From NCBI GenBank assembly GCA_001600455.1, contig BCKC01000001.1, positions 7,561,899 to 7,625,898 of the forward strand: a stretch of DNA of 64,000 nt. The letters run 5' to 3'. This stretch comes from Endocalyx cinctus. Its lineage: Eukaryota; Ascomycota; Sordariomycetes; Amphisphaeriales; Apiosporaceae. Every line of letters begins with the position of its first letter. Position 1 is the stretch's first letter. Made by a program: the position numbers and the translations under genes. This document shows positions 12,601-24,300 of the stretch, piece by piece. The notes beneath the pieces are model-generated. The model ran no database searches and was not told the DNA's origin. It worked only from the letters and a program-made list of their open reading frames with translations.

Positions 12601-13540
12601 TTGTGTAACCTCCAACCGCCAGTTACCTGGGATACGTCCTACACGTCATTTTTGAATGAAGGGAAACGCCCAACTTCCCGGTTCTATCTTTGGCCAAAGT
12701 TTCGTCCTTTACAATGGGATATACTATATTCCGACACCCTTATTTAAACTGGGCTTGTGCAAATTAGATGGCAAGGAGGTAAACCTGTGTTCCTAGCTGG
12801 ATGTTCCTCGACTGCAAGGCTCGGAGATGATAATAAGGGTAGAAATGAGTTCCTCCATTCCGTTGTTATAAGGAACTTCAATTGCTGGACCAGGGCCCAG
12901 CTGGCTATCGTCCTTCTCACGTAAATGCTGGTAACGAACTTAGACAAAAATGCATCGATTAAAGATACTGTTGGTAGTAGACCGATGACGTTAAGAGAAT
13001 GCTGGTAGTCATGCATTTGATGTATATTAGTATATCAATTATAGAATTCATAAAATGAGCCCACCTGGTCTTCTATAGAAGTATTATGTCACTCATGATT
13101 TCTTTAGCATCAATGTTCACCTTCGGTGGGACACATCATAAAACAACGAATACTGTGGAATGGGTTAAGACCGTAGCGCTTTATTAGAGTCACCTAACCT
13201 GCTAAGTCGCGAGGCGAATAATGACATATAACCTGCATGCCGCAACCATTTCTTCATGACAATGTGGGTAGTCATAAATACTCTCGTCGCGTATCGTAGG
13301 TGCTGGCGGGTGTAAACCCAGCAGTTGATGCGATATATTCGAACTCGAAACTACCTCCGGTGATCGACCCTTCATCACTCATGACCATTTCACGAGATAT
13401 GCTTGACGCAAATTGTTGGTATTCTTCCTTGATATTTTTTTTTTAAATGCTAGCCACAAGGCTGAATCCGCAGACCTTGCCTAACCCAGATGCAGCCAAT
13501 CATGAAAACCGTCCACTACCAACTCCGGCCCGACCCCATT
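9601..13540. other. Gene-poor block with possible decayed coding fragments
   Basis: There are short isolated frames (for example + strand at 10004-10258, 67 residues from the internal ATG at 10055) but no recognisable protein. On the minus strand between about 11520 and 10770 there are stretches that read like protein interrupted by stops (for example SPERIIKDVLTDPKAANKG near 10800-10890). This suggests a degraded gene of unknown type. A run of 19 A lies at 11172-11190. Base composition is more mixed than in the neighbouring spacers. Nothing intact is called. Confidence 0.4.
11172..11190. repeat. Poly(A) run, 19 bases
   Basis: A homopolymer of 19 A on the + strand is flanked by GAGA purine sequence. 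It could be a microsatellite or the poly(A) relic of a retrotransposed sequence. No retroelement coding is visible beside it. Confidence 0.8.
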
Positions 13541-14326
13541 TTATATCGATGATGGGTAGAGCATGATACGAACAGACGCGCCGAAAGACTTAGAGGGAAG
13601 AGGGGTGGAGAATTTGGCTCGGACAACGCCAGAGTTGCCTGAAGGAGATCGTTAGCATTCCTAAATACGGTATTCGGATAGAACTGAATGCTGAGAAATG
13701 ACGTACCGTGTGGTCGGGTTACCTTGCCCCAGATGACGCGGATCTTGGTGCCACGGATCTCCTTTTGGGCCTTGTAGACATAGGCGATCTTCTTGCCGAG
13801 GTAGAAGCTATCAAAGGATTAGATATACGTTTAGTCATGAGGCGAATTGGATAAATCATACTTGGCAGCATTGGTGTCATCAACGCCCTCGATCTTGATC
13901 AAGCTCGTCTTGGGGTGAGTGGTGTGTCGGTTGCGCTGGTAGGAAAGGTGGCGACCCCTAAAACGCGATGTTGTCAGCAAAACATTCCAGTTATTCTTCA
14001 TGTTCGCTCATTCCATAAACCAATAATGCAGTCTAGATACTGCCGTAAACCGTATCGATTCGATCTCATCGGTGGACTTCTCATACGGGTTGAGTGTTGT
14101 TATGACTTACTTGACGTATACTAAAAGAGGCACCATGTTAGTATTGATCTCTAGCCATCAATTTTGAGGTATGCCATTTATTTCATTAATTCGTAACAAG
14201 GTTTCAAATAACAGGTACGAAGAAATCGCGCCGGTTTTGAAGTGTCAAGTGTACACGAAAAAGACGATGACCCCAACATGAAAAATGGTATTTGCACTCA
14301 CATCTGTGACCGGCTTCTGTAGGCAT
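13541..14326 (-). CDS. RPL33: 60S ribosomal protein eL33 (L35Ae family; yeast Rpl33)
   Basis: A structural protein of the large ribosomal subunit. Five exons (14326-14302, 14120-14111, 13957-13862, 13807-13707, 13638-13541) give exactly 109 residues, the usual family length. The order is [70 protein letters not shown] and a C-terminus [14 protein letters not shown]. All of these are hallmarks of eL33. Exon 2 is only 10 nt (TATACGTCAA); it supplies most of Leu-Tyr-Val-Lys and is needed to keep frame. A short 5' coding exon (25 nt) followed by a long first intron (181 bp) is typical of fungal ribosomal protein genes. Start and stop are unambiguous. Confidence 0.95.
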
Positions 14327-17299
14327 CTTGACTGATTTAATTCCCGCCGCTCTCTAAAGATCTTTTTGAGAGAAAAGTCTTTTTCGTGACAAAAGACCTT
14401 ATTATATAACTGGGCGAATGGTCGTCGTTGTTGTGATGTCAAATCTCGGAAGGTAACTGGATTTGATTGACGATGCGGTTGATGGTAGAGTGGATATGGG
14501 TTAGGTTGTGAGAGAGTTGATAAGCGAGCCCTGCAAAATCGACCACAAGAAAAATTGAATTTTGCAGTGTGAATTTTTGTGTGAAATGTGGCTTATCATT
14601 TGTGGCTTGACTTAGAGGGTACCGTGGCTGATGGCGATGAGTACAAGCAAATCAAAGACTACACTAGCGTAGGTATCTGGGCGCACCTCTCCAGCTGTAG
14701 TGTGCACTGGCAGCAGGACAACAGGTGGTCTGAAAAGCCCCGCATTTCTGTTGACCCCCACATATCCCACTTGTTTCGATATCGGATAGTAGATACTAGA
14801 TACTACCTAGCATACGTGTAGTAGATAGTACAGATAGTAGTAGGAATAGCTGTGTACTGAACCAACTACCTACCTAGCAGCCCTAGGTACACTACCCTAC
14901 TGTAAGGTCCACTGTAACTCCTCCGTAGGTACGCAGTATTTCTATCTCAAGCTTCTATACGTCATTCTGATACTAATAGACTCCGAGATTCCGATTTCAT
15001 TATATCTATGGATGCTATGTCCACGGGTATACCTAGATAGCTTACTTACGCTATGCACAATCGACTAGAATCAGATCCAAATGTTTCCTTCATACTCCTC
15101 ATGAAAGAAATGCCAGTTTCTATCGAATGTCTGTGGAATCAACTACCTAAATATCTCACTTACTAGAATGTAATAATTGCTCACATCTGTATCTTATGTT
15201 ACGCTTACTCATGACGTCGGTTCTTCGCTACTACTTTAGCAGTGTCTACATTACAACATGAATGTTTCTTAACCTCAAGAAAATAAGTGTGATTGGGATT
15301 ATCATGATGATAAGCTCCAAGCAATAGTCATATACGGAACTATGAATACACATGATTTTCTTTTAAAATATCATATCATATAGTCATGTCTGTATCCCAA
15401 ATATCTATCGGGATTTAGCTGAGATGAGCAACTTGATTCCGAGGCGTGACCGACGCTTCCGGCCAAATTAAGTGGAGAGTGCGGCGACATTTGAGCTTTC
15501 GCACCAGTCCCAACTCTGCGGTGAAGGTGTCTGCACCCAATCAAAGTAGGATATACGGAGTAGTCTTTCAGAGACTCAGGGGTTTGACTTAAATCGCTAC
15601 TATAATATGTCCACGGGTTTTACCCCGTCACTGCCTAGACTGCCCGTACCATCCGTCATACCTGCATACATACGTACTCTGACTGCGACTTGCGTAGCAG
15701 TAACTTTTGAGCCTTCCCACAAGCTCAAGCACAAAAGTTACACTCGCGTAGCAAGAGAGAGAGACAGAGAGAAGGACGGAAAAAAGTACTCGTTAACCTA
15801 CTTTAGCGGAAACTTGTCCTAGATATAACGAGAGATTTGCAGATTAGTGAAGAGTATACTAGAAGTCGGTTAAGACCAGATCCTGCGCTTATTATAGGGT
15901 TGACCGTTCCATCAGGATGAGGTAGTAATCGGTAGATTATATCAAACCTGGAAAATATTGGTGGAAAGTACTACTCGGTATCCAACTCGAGGAGAATAAT
16001 CCCTCACTATAAAGTCGGCCTCACATGATTGCATTACGCTCAATGCAAGAAACTTTGAAACCTGAGATACTTTCGATATCGGATTACCTGTTCAAATCCT
16101 CATAATCTTACTAAACCAACCCAGGCCCTAGTCCAACCGTACGATACAACTACATAGTACCTAGGCTGCTAGGCGGCTAGGTAGACTCGTCGGAAAAAGA
16201 AAAGGTCGGAAATCCGCACTGGGCTCTTTTTTTGATTTCTAATAGTGTCGCGTATTGCTGACCTCGCATATACCATACCGTCTACTTAGTTTAATGGAAG
16301 AAAATCATAGAACCATTTTCTTCTTAATCTTCGGACTTAACTATTTTATATTTTAAAGCGACCGATGATATGGTAATATTAGAGGACTTAATAAATTATG
16401 AAGCTGCACTGAGTACTTATAGTAAAACTAGATATGCGGACTGGCAGACCGATGCTAGTGTCCGGATAACAGAGATATCAAAGAGAGGTCGCAGAGAGAG
16501 AAGAAATATTGGACCCTGACTTGTTTCGATGCCAACCGATGATTGGATTGGCCCTGAGTAAGCTCCCCACCGTAGACTTAGGTAGGAAGTGTACAATTAC
16601 GTGAACTATTCTAGTACTTAGACTTGCATAGTAGGTACCTACTGTATCCATATGTATTATGGTGCTGATGATCTATTTACATCATCGTAACTTGTATGGT
16701 ACTATTATATCTACCTGCTACTCTGGAAATAGGAAGCTTGGGCCTCTGGGCCTGTAGATTCACTAAATCCTTGTGGAAATAGTGACATAGTATCACCCAC
16801 ATTGATTTACTTGCGCATTAACCATTTTGAAGAAAGACACCGAAATATCGGTACTTTCCTCTTCCAATTTATTCCAATTTGTCCAATCAATCCTTACCCA
16901 CTCAGACTTGTATTGTAATAGACCTCACCCGGATACTCCGCTTCTCAACAGTTAACAAAGTCCCCTAGCTGCCAAGGTTGTAGCTGGTTGCGACATCCTA
17001 CCAGCCTATTTCTTTCTCTCTTACCTTAAGTACTCCCTCTGTGACTACTGCTTTTTTTTGCACATCCATATCACTCAAGTTTGTCACGAGAACCCGCGAG
17101 TGACTCTACCTCCACTACTTTCTCTATCTTCCTCCGTACTTAACTCCAGATCGCCGAACAGCCTTTTTCTCTTACAAATCCCCCTCTCGGCGCCTTGTAG
17201 AACTTTATTCTTTATTTTTCTTTTTCTCTGTTAAATTCCTTTTTTTTCCCTCTTCTTCTTTTTGCTGTCGCTTTGTTTATCACTCAAATTTCACACATT
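14327..17299. other. Divergent intergenic region between eL33 and G6PD
   Basis: No gene is supported. The first few hundred bases upstream of 14326 should be the eL33 promoter. CTAG-rich repeat words occur at about 14800-14910 and 16155-16185, and a perfect palindrome GTAGGTACCTAC at 16631-16642. The last 300 bases (about 17010-17290) are strongly pyrimidine-rich (CTTTTTCT, TTCCTTTTTTTTCCC), as is usual for the core promoter and leader of highly expressed fungal genes. This fits the G6PD start at 17300. Confidence 0.5.
16161..16184. repeat. CTAGG-type 8-bp tandem motif, three copies
   Basis: Three adjoining octamers, CTAGGCTG, CTAGGCGG and CTAGGTAG, lie in the eL33-G6PD spacer. The same octamer family recurs near 38182-38214, and looser versions lie near 1435-1525 and 14870-14895. 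Confidence 0.7.
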
Positions 17300-19323
17300 A
17301 TGGCTCTACAATCAGCAGCAGCGTAAGCTAATAAGAAATACCCCGCCCCCGCTCCAACCTCTATGATGACGAAGAAAAATGATTCCATACCTATTGCTTT
17401 TTTTTTTGTTGTTGTTGTTGTTGTAAAAACCATTCGAACTGAGCAATTTAATCGGATGATTACAATATGTTTTTATTATCTACTCGTAAATGAATTGACC
17501 CAAATTCCGCTAACCAACATGGCTTCTTAGGAGCATGGAGCTCAAGGAAAACACGGTTATCATCGTCCTTGGAGCTTCGGGTGATCTTGCGAAAAAGAAG
17601 ACGGTAAGAAATAAAAACCTCACCTGAAGTAAAATCTCTATATCTTTCTAACTAATCAGTTTTAGTTCCCCGCCCTCTTCGGTCTCGTGAGTTTCATCTA
17701 TCTCCTACCGACCGGTACAGTCGGTAAAATGACGCAATGAAATAAACTAACCTACCCCGAGTACCGTAACCAATTCCTACCAAAAAATGTCGAGATTGTC
17801 GGTTATGCGCGGACGAAGATGGACCACGAGGAATACCTCAAACGAGTCAAATCTTATATCAAGACACCAACTAAGGAATTAGAGCGACAGCTAGCCGAAT
17901 TTTGCGACCTGTGCACCTACGTATCCGGCCAGTACGATAAGGACGAATCTTTCCTCGAGCTCAATGCGCATCTGGAAAAGTTGGAACAGGGCCGCCCGGA
18001 GACCCACCGTCTTTTCTACATGGCCCTGCCCCCTAGTGTCTTCACAATTGTCTCTCAGCACCTGAAGAGATGTTGCTACCCCAAGCACGGCATTACGCGC
18101 GTAATCGTAAGCCCGACCTTAGCCTACCACTAGCTAACCTTGTATCGTTGGCGTCTATCGTCGCTAACTGCCAACTGCTTCGTAGGTCGAGAAACCGTTC
18201 GGAAAGGATTTGGCTAGCTCCCGCGAACTACAGAAATCCCTCGAGCCAGACTGGAAGGAGGATGAGCTTTTCCGTATCGATCACTATCTCGGAAAGGAGA
18301 TGGTGAAGAACATCCTCATCCTCCGGTTCGGTAACGAGTTCTTCGGCGCGACGTGGAACCGCCGCCACATCGACAACGTGCAAATAACCTTCAAAGAGCC
18401 TTTCGGTACCGAGGGACGAGGTGGATACTTCGACGAGTTCGGTATCATTCGTGATGTGATGCAAAACCATCTGCTTCAGGTGCTGACGTTGCTCGCTATG
18501 GAGCGACCGATCTCGTTCTCGGCCGAAGATATTCGTGACGAGAAGGTTCGTGTCCTTCGCTCGATGCCGGCAATTGAACCTAAGAACGTCATCATCGGTC
18601 AGTACGGAAAGTCGCTCGATGGTAGCAAGCCTTCCTACAAGGAAGACGACACGGTACCTAAGGACTCCCGTTGCCCGACCTTCTGCGCTCTCGTCGCATA
18701 TATTAAAAATGAGAGATGGGACGGCGTACCGTTCATTATGAAGGCAGGAAAGGCTCTGAACGAGCAGAAGACGGAGATTCGTATCCAATTCAAGGACGTA
18801 ACCAGTGGTATTTTTAAGGACATTCCTCGGAATGAGTTAGTCATGCGAATTCAACCCAACGAGAGTGTGTACATCAAGATGAACTCGAAACTTCCTGGTT
18901 TGAGCATGCAGACGGTAGTAACGGAGCTGGACCTGACCTACCGGCGACGATTCTCGGATCTCAAGATCCCGGAGGCCTACGAGTCTCTTATCCTTGACGC
19001 ACTGAAGGGCGACCACTCCAACTTCGTCCGTGACGACGAACTCGATGCCAGCTGGAGAATATTCACCCCTCTCCTCCACTACCTGGATGACAACAAGGAG
19101 ATCATCCCCATGGAATACCCCTATGGTTCGTAATCTATTTCACTTCTTTTTGTTCTCTCTCTCCTCTTTCTCTTTGGAATTTGTAAGCTAACTCGCGTCA
19201 TTCAAAGGTTCCCGAGGTCCCGCCGTGTTGGACGACTTCACGGCATCGTACGGTTATAAGTTCAGCGACGCCACCGGTTACCAGTGGCCGATGACCTCGG
19301 CAGCGCCTCCTAACAAGATGTAA
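17300..19323 (+). CDS. ZWF1: Glucose-6-phosphate 1-dehydrogenase
   Basis: First enzyme of the oxidative pentose phosphate pathway; it oxidises glucose 6-phosphate with NADP+ in the cytosol. Six exons (17300-17322, 17531-17603, 17666-17686, 17762-18106, 18186-19125, 19208-19323) encode 505 residues, the expected size. Seen in order: the NADP-binding motif VLGASGDLAKKKTFPALF, the Tyr-rich middle segment, VEKPFGKD, the active-site signature FRIDHYLGKEMV, FKEPFGTEGRGGYFDE, and the C-terminal SRGPAVLDDFTASYGYKF. Exon 3 is only 21 nt and codes FPALFGL. The coding exons are cleanly joined only with these splice sites. The upstream spacer is pyrimidine-rich, consistent with strong constitutive expression. 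The filamentous-fungal gene is often named gsdA or zwf-1. The next gene, the ABC transporter, starts 2 kb downstream on the same strand and is functionally unrelated. Confidence 0.97.
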
Positions 19324-21360
19324 GCGGATATGCTCACGGGATTGTTTTATATACCCTTTGGCCAACCAGCCCCCTCTCTCCCCTTTTTACCTCCGTCTCT
19401 CTCCCTCAAAATATAGCCAACAATAGATACTGACTTTGTCAACGTAGCTGAACCAAATTTAGTGAAGGTTAATGGTTCTTTGTTGTGGGCGCTGAGGCGC
19501 GGGTAGCGGGGTAGAAAGCATGCCCTGAGCTGATATGCACTGAATACCAACGCAGGCGAGATATGATTTCCTCGGAAGGTGGAAAAGTGAAAATTTTTGT
19601 AGTCGACTTTCTCTCTTCTGCCTTGTTTTTTTATTTGCTAAGGACAAAAGGAAATGAAAGGATTTAAAGGAAGTATTTGCCGTGCGATGGATGTGATATA
19701 AAAAGCCAGGGAAAAAGAAATAGCTTTACGGAAGAAATCCCGGTTCATTATCGTTCCCTCCGTGTTCTGCGTGCCCATGACCATTTTAGGCAAGAAATTG
19801 AAGATGAATCCATCCTGTCAAACGCCTACCTAACTAGGGTACTTCACCTGACACCGAACGTCATGCTTGTCCAATTGCTACGGTTATGTACACTACCCAA
19901 CAACGGCTTCTCCAATCCGTGTCACGGGATACTAAATTTTACATGCCCGTCCCGTAAATGAGTTTATAGGGGGTAAGGGTCAGTTTGCTTGCCTTAGTAT
20001 TATGCCGGTTAAGCGGCGTATAGTGCAATTGGGTAAAAGATGATTCATATATCCTGGTACAATACCTATAATAAAGGAGACAAAAAAAAAGAGTCATCAG
20101 TAGACAGAATAATTCTTTACGCCGTGAACAGAAAACGTCGAAAACATGGAAAATCCGAGTCTTTCAATGCCAAGAAGTTTATCTCAAATTAGAACAGACT
20201 CAATTTAAAGAGATGTAGCACGCTGAAATCGAGCCAATCATGTAAGGATAGTAAAGATGGAAGATTCTAATTGGATCATCTTGTTTGGGAATAAAGAAAT
20301 CTAGAAAACTATACGAAGTAAACGAAGTAAACGAAGTAAACGAACTAAACGATTTGAGCCTTACCGGTATCCCGGAACGTTTTGGAGTCCGCCCGTCTCC
20401 ACTCAGGGACAGAATTATTGAGTAATACGACGTATTCGTCTCTTTCAAAGCTGTAATCCCCTGTATATGGGTGTAAGTATCTCAACATAACCTTGGAACG
20501 AATATAACATAATAAAGATAACATGATCACTGAACATAGCCATTTCTTGACGATAGTATATACTCTACCATGCCTGCATGCTTATTTGTATTAGTTCCTT
20601 AGCAGGCAGACGTTCAATTTCCACTTATTTACACTGAAACATCCAAATTAAAACTCAACTTCAACCAACTATAATTCAACGTATATAAAAATCGTAATTA
20701 GCGAAGTACTTCTGTCCCTATCTAATACACGTATATCCTCTTTTTTTTTTCCTTCCCTTTGTAACTCGATCTCTATTTAGAACCTTTTAATTGAAAAAGC
20801 TTCGAACCTCCTTCTGGCAGGATAGCACAGAGCCTCTAAGCCCATATAAAACAGATATATTTTACTTACGTTATAAATAAAATAGATATATTTTATGTAT
20901 GAGCGAAGACTTGCTGACTTGTTAAAGGCCGCGTCCTGGTAAGGGGGTGGGTGGGGCATGATATTTAATATCAAGCCCTTATAGAGCCTTGTTCTCTTTC
21001 TATTCTGACAGTTTTTTTTTTTTTTTTGTCCTTAGCTATTCTTTTCCATACCTGTTATAAAGATTGTTGTCCTCCCTTCTTTTTACGTATTGACGCCCTG
21101 CGGAATTATTACTCAGGTCGCTTTTCTGCCTGTCTGGCCACCTGCAGGCGTGTACCAAAACAAACCATACACGATATAAAGCCCTATTCAATCTAGACTA
21201 ATAGCTAGGCAAACGTCCTATTCACCCTTATCAAGCTCGTTTGCTTTTCCCTTCGCTCCTTTCTTCTTGTTCTTTAATTGATCAATTCATCCAACCTTCG
21301 GCTCAAGCTTATTGAGAGATAATAATACATTTCACCCTAGTTGACTGAGTATGCGTTAAG
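19324..21360. other. Intergenic region between G6PD and the ABC transporter
   Basis: No gene is supported. A 9-bp tandem repeat lies at 20313-20348. Pyrimidine runs (about 20740-20760, 21010-21030, 21240-21280) precede the ABC transporter and probably belong to its promoter and leader. Confidence 0.5.
20313..20348. repeat. 9-bp tandem repeat ACGAAGTAA, four copies
   Basis: Three perfect copies of ACGAAGTAA are followed by one with a single change (ACGAACTAA). It is a short minisatellite in non-coding DNA with no gene attached. Confidence 0.85.
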
Positions 21361-24300
21361 ATGTCTGAAACTAAAACTGAAGACAGATCCTCCGCCGAGA
21401 AGGAGAAGAGTATCCCAGTCATGCGCGATCAAGGACTCACCGAGGAGGAGAAGGCCGAACAGAGCACTAAGATGAGACCTGAGAGAGAACCCACTTTGAG
21501 TGACTACTTTGTCAGTCCCCTTTATAAGTTCAGACCACATTTATGACACATGTCTAACGAAGACTGTATTTGACAGAGAGTTTTCACCTACGCCACACCC
21601 TGGGATTACCCTCTTTTGGCTGGCGCCGCCATCGCTGCCTTTGGATCTGGAGTGGTACGTTTAGTCCTGATTGCTAAACCCCCTGAATCTGAAATGAATG
21701 GGACCGTACTAATGACTTTACTCCGGTCAAGACCCTTCCGTTGATGAACATCATCTTTGGTAAGTCATAGCTTGAAAAAGTTATCTAGATATATGAGATG
21801 AAGAGGTTGTTTACTGAACTTCGTAGGTCGACTGGTTGGCGGATTCAACGACTACTTTCTCGATCCGCCTAGAATATCTCAAGCCGATTTTGAAGCAAAT
21901 CTGAATAGACTTGCGTGAGTATATCCTCTTCGAGATGGAATATAATTTATGCGTACATCTGCTGACTGAACCATTTCAGATTGTACATATTTCTTCTCTT
22001 TCTCGGCAGATTCATCTTGACTTATGTCAATAAGGTATGTATGAATAGCAATAGCTTCACTCCGAGAGCTCCGCTTATACGCATCAGTTTTGCTACCGTA
22101 TGATCGGTATCCGAATGTCAGCCGCGATTCGACTCGATTACCTACGATGCATCTTAGGTCAGACCATTCATGTTCTTGATTCTATGCCGCCGGGAGCTGC
22201 TGCAGGAACTATTACTACGACAGCCAATACTCTACAGCTGGGAATCTCCGATCAGCTTGGCACGTATTTTGAATACTCGGCCACTATCACTGCCGCAACA
22301 ATCATCGCTTTTACCTATAGCTGGCGTCTGACATTAGTCACCTCGTCTGCCCTGGTTTTCATCCTCTTGGTGGTGTCCATTACACTTCCGTTCATTATCA
22401 AAGGGCATGCCAAGATGACTAAGGCCGAGACGAAAGCCTCGTCGATTGCTAGCGAAGCATTCTCATCCATTCGGATGGTTGCTGCTTGCGGTGCCGAAGA
22501 TCAGGTAGCCAAACGCTTTTCTGCTTGGGCCCAGGCCGCTAGGAAAGCTGGTCAACGAACCTCTCCTTTCCTCGCTGTCCAATTCGGTCTAATCTTCTTT
22601 GCCATATATGCCACCTTCGGACTATCCTTCTGGTTCGGGACAAAATCTTTCGCTGATGGCCAGCTCGGCAGTGGTGGCATTAGCACCGTCATCGTCGTAT
22701 TGATGTCCGTTTTGCTTATGGTTATTTCTCTTCAGCGTATCGCCCAGCCTCTCGTCGGTATTAGCAAGGCCATGGTAGCCGCTTGCGAATTCTTCACGGT
22801 TATCGACGCCCCTAAGCCGAAGCATGGAGAGCTTAAGGAGCCAGATGTCGCGGCTACTAACGATATCGTCTTCAAGGGCGTCGACTTCGCTTATCCCTCC
22901 CGCCCTCACGTCAAGGTTCTGGACGAGCTAGATCTGACCATCGAAGCCGGAAAGCTTACGGCGATCGTAGGCCCTTCGGGCTCCGGGAAGAGTACCATCG
23001 TCGGCCTCGTGGAACGGTGGTATACCTTGCACGACCAACACATTATCGCCAAAACGATCGAAACACAAAAGAAAAAGGAAAGAGAAAAGAAAGAAAAGAG
23101 GCGAGCTAAAGGAGAAAACGTCGACGACGAAGATGACGAGCCTATGAATCTCGAAGAGAATGCCAGCCCCGCTGTGGAGCTGAAAGGTTCCGTATCCACG
23201 TGTGGCCACGAACTAGAGGAGCTCGACTTGAAATGGTGGCGCTCCCAAATTGGCCTCGTGCAGCAAGAGCCGTTCCTATTTAATGACAACATATACAAAA
23301 ATGTCGCTCACGGGTTGATTGGCTCGGATATGCAGGATCTAGACGAAGAACGCAAGAAGGAGCTGGTAAGAGAAGCTTGCAAGGAGTCGTTTGCCGATGA
23401 GTTCATCGATCGGCTGCCCGACGGCTACGAGACTCTTGTGGGTGATAACGGCACCAAGCTCTCCGGTGGACAGCGTCAGAGACTATGCATTGCCCGTGCC
23501 ATTATCAAGAAGCCAAAGATTTTGATCCTCGACGAAGCTACGTCTGCTATCGATGTGCGAGGCGAAAAGATTGTGCAGGCCGCCTTGGACAAGGTGTCGC
23601 AAAACAGGACGACAATCACTATTGCACATCGTTTGTCTACTATCAAGAAAGCCGACACAATCGTAGTTCTCAAGAAGGGAAAGGTTGTCGAGAAGGGTAC
23701 TCACGAATCGCTTTTAGAAAACGATAAAGGCGTCTATTACGGGCTCGTCCACGCTCAGCACCTATCGCTGGGTGAACCGGACGATGCTAGTGACTTGGAA
23801 GGTCCCGAAGAAGAGAGTCTCGACGCTATCCTTACCCGCGAAAAGAGCGCCGCGTTGTCCGATGCGGTAAATGCTCCGGAAGTAGCCGGTTGGGTGACCA
23901 AGGGTCTCGCTGGGAGTTTCGGAAAGCTTCTCTACGAACAGAAGTCTCAATTTCCATTATATATCGTCATCGTATTCGCAGCGGCCGCTGCTGCCGGTAT
24001 GTATTAGCCCCAAAAGGCATCCTATAGAAATATAGCTAGATTTGGATTGACTAACTGACTACTCAACCACCTATACAGCGGCATCTCCACTGCAGGCTTA
24101 TCTCTTCTCTCAAATTATCAACGTCTTCACCTCTATAGATGATATCCCGAAGTTCCGAAGCGACTCTCAGTTTTGGTCTTTGATATGGGTATATCTTGCT
24201 ATTGGCACAGGAGTATCTTACTTCATTCTTGGTCTTTCGTCGACTCACCTTGCCTACGTATGTATTGCGATATTTGTGGAATACACTTGGATTCGTTGCT

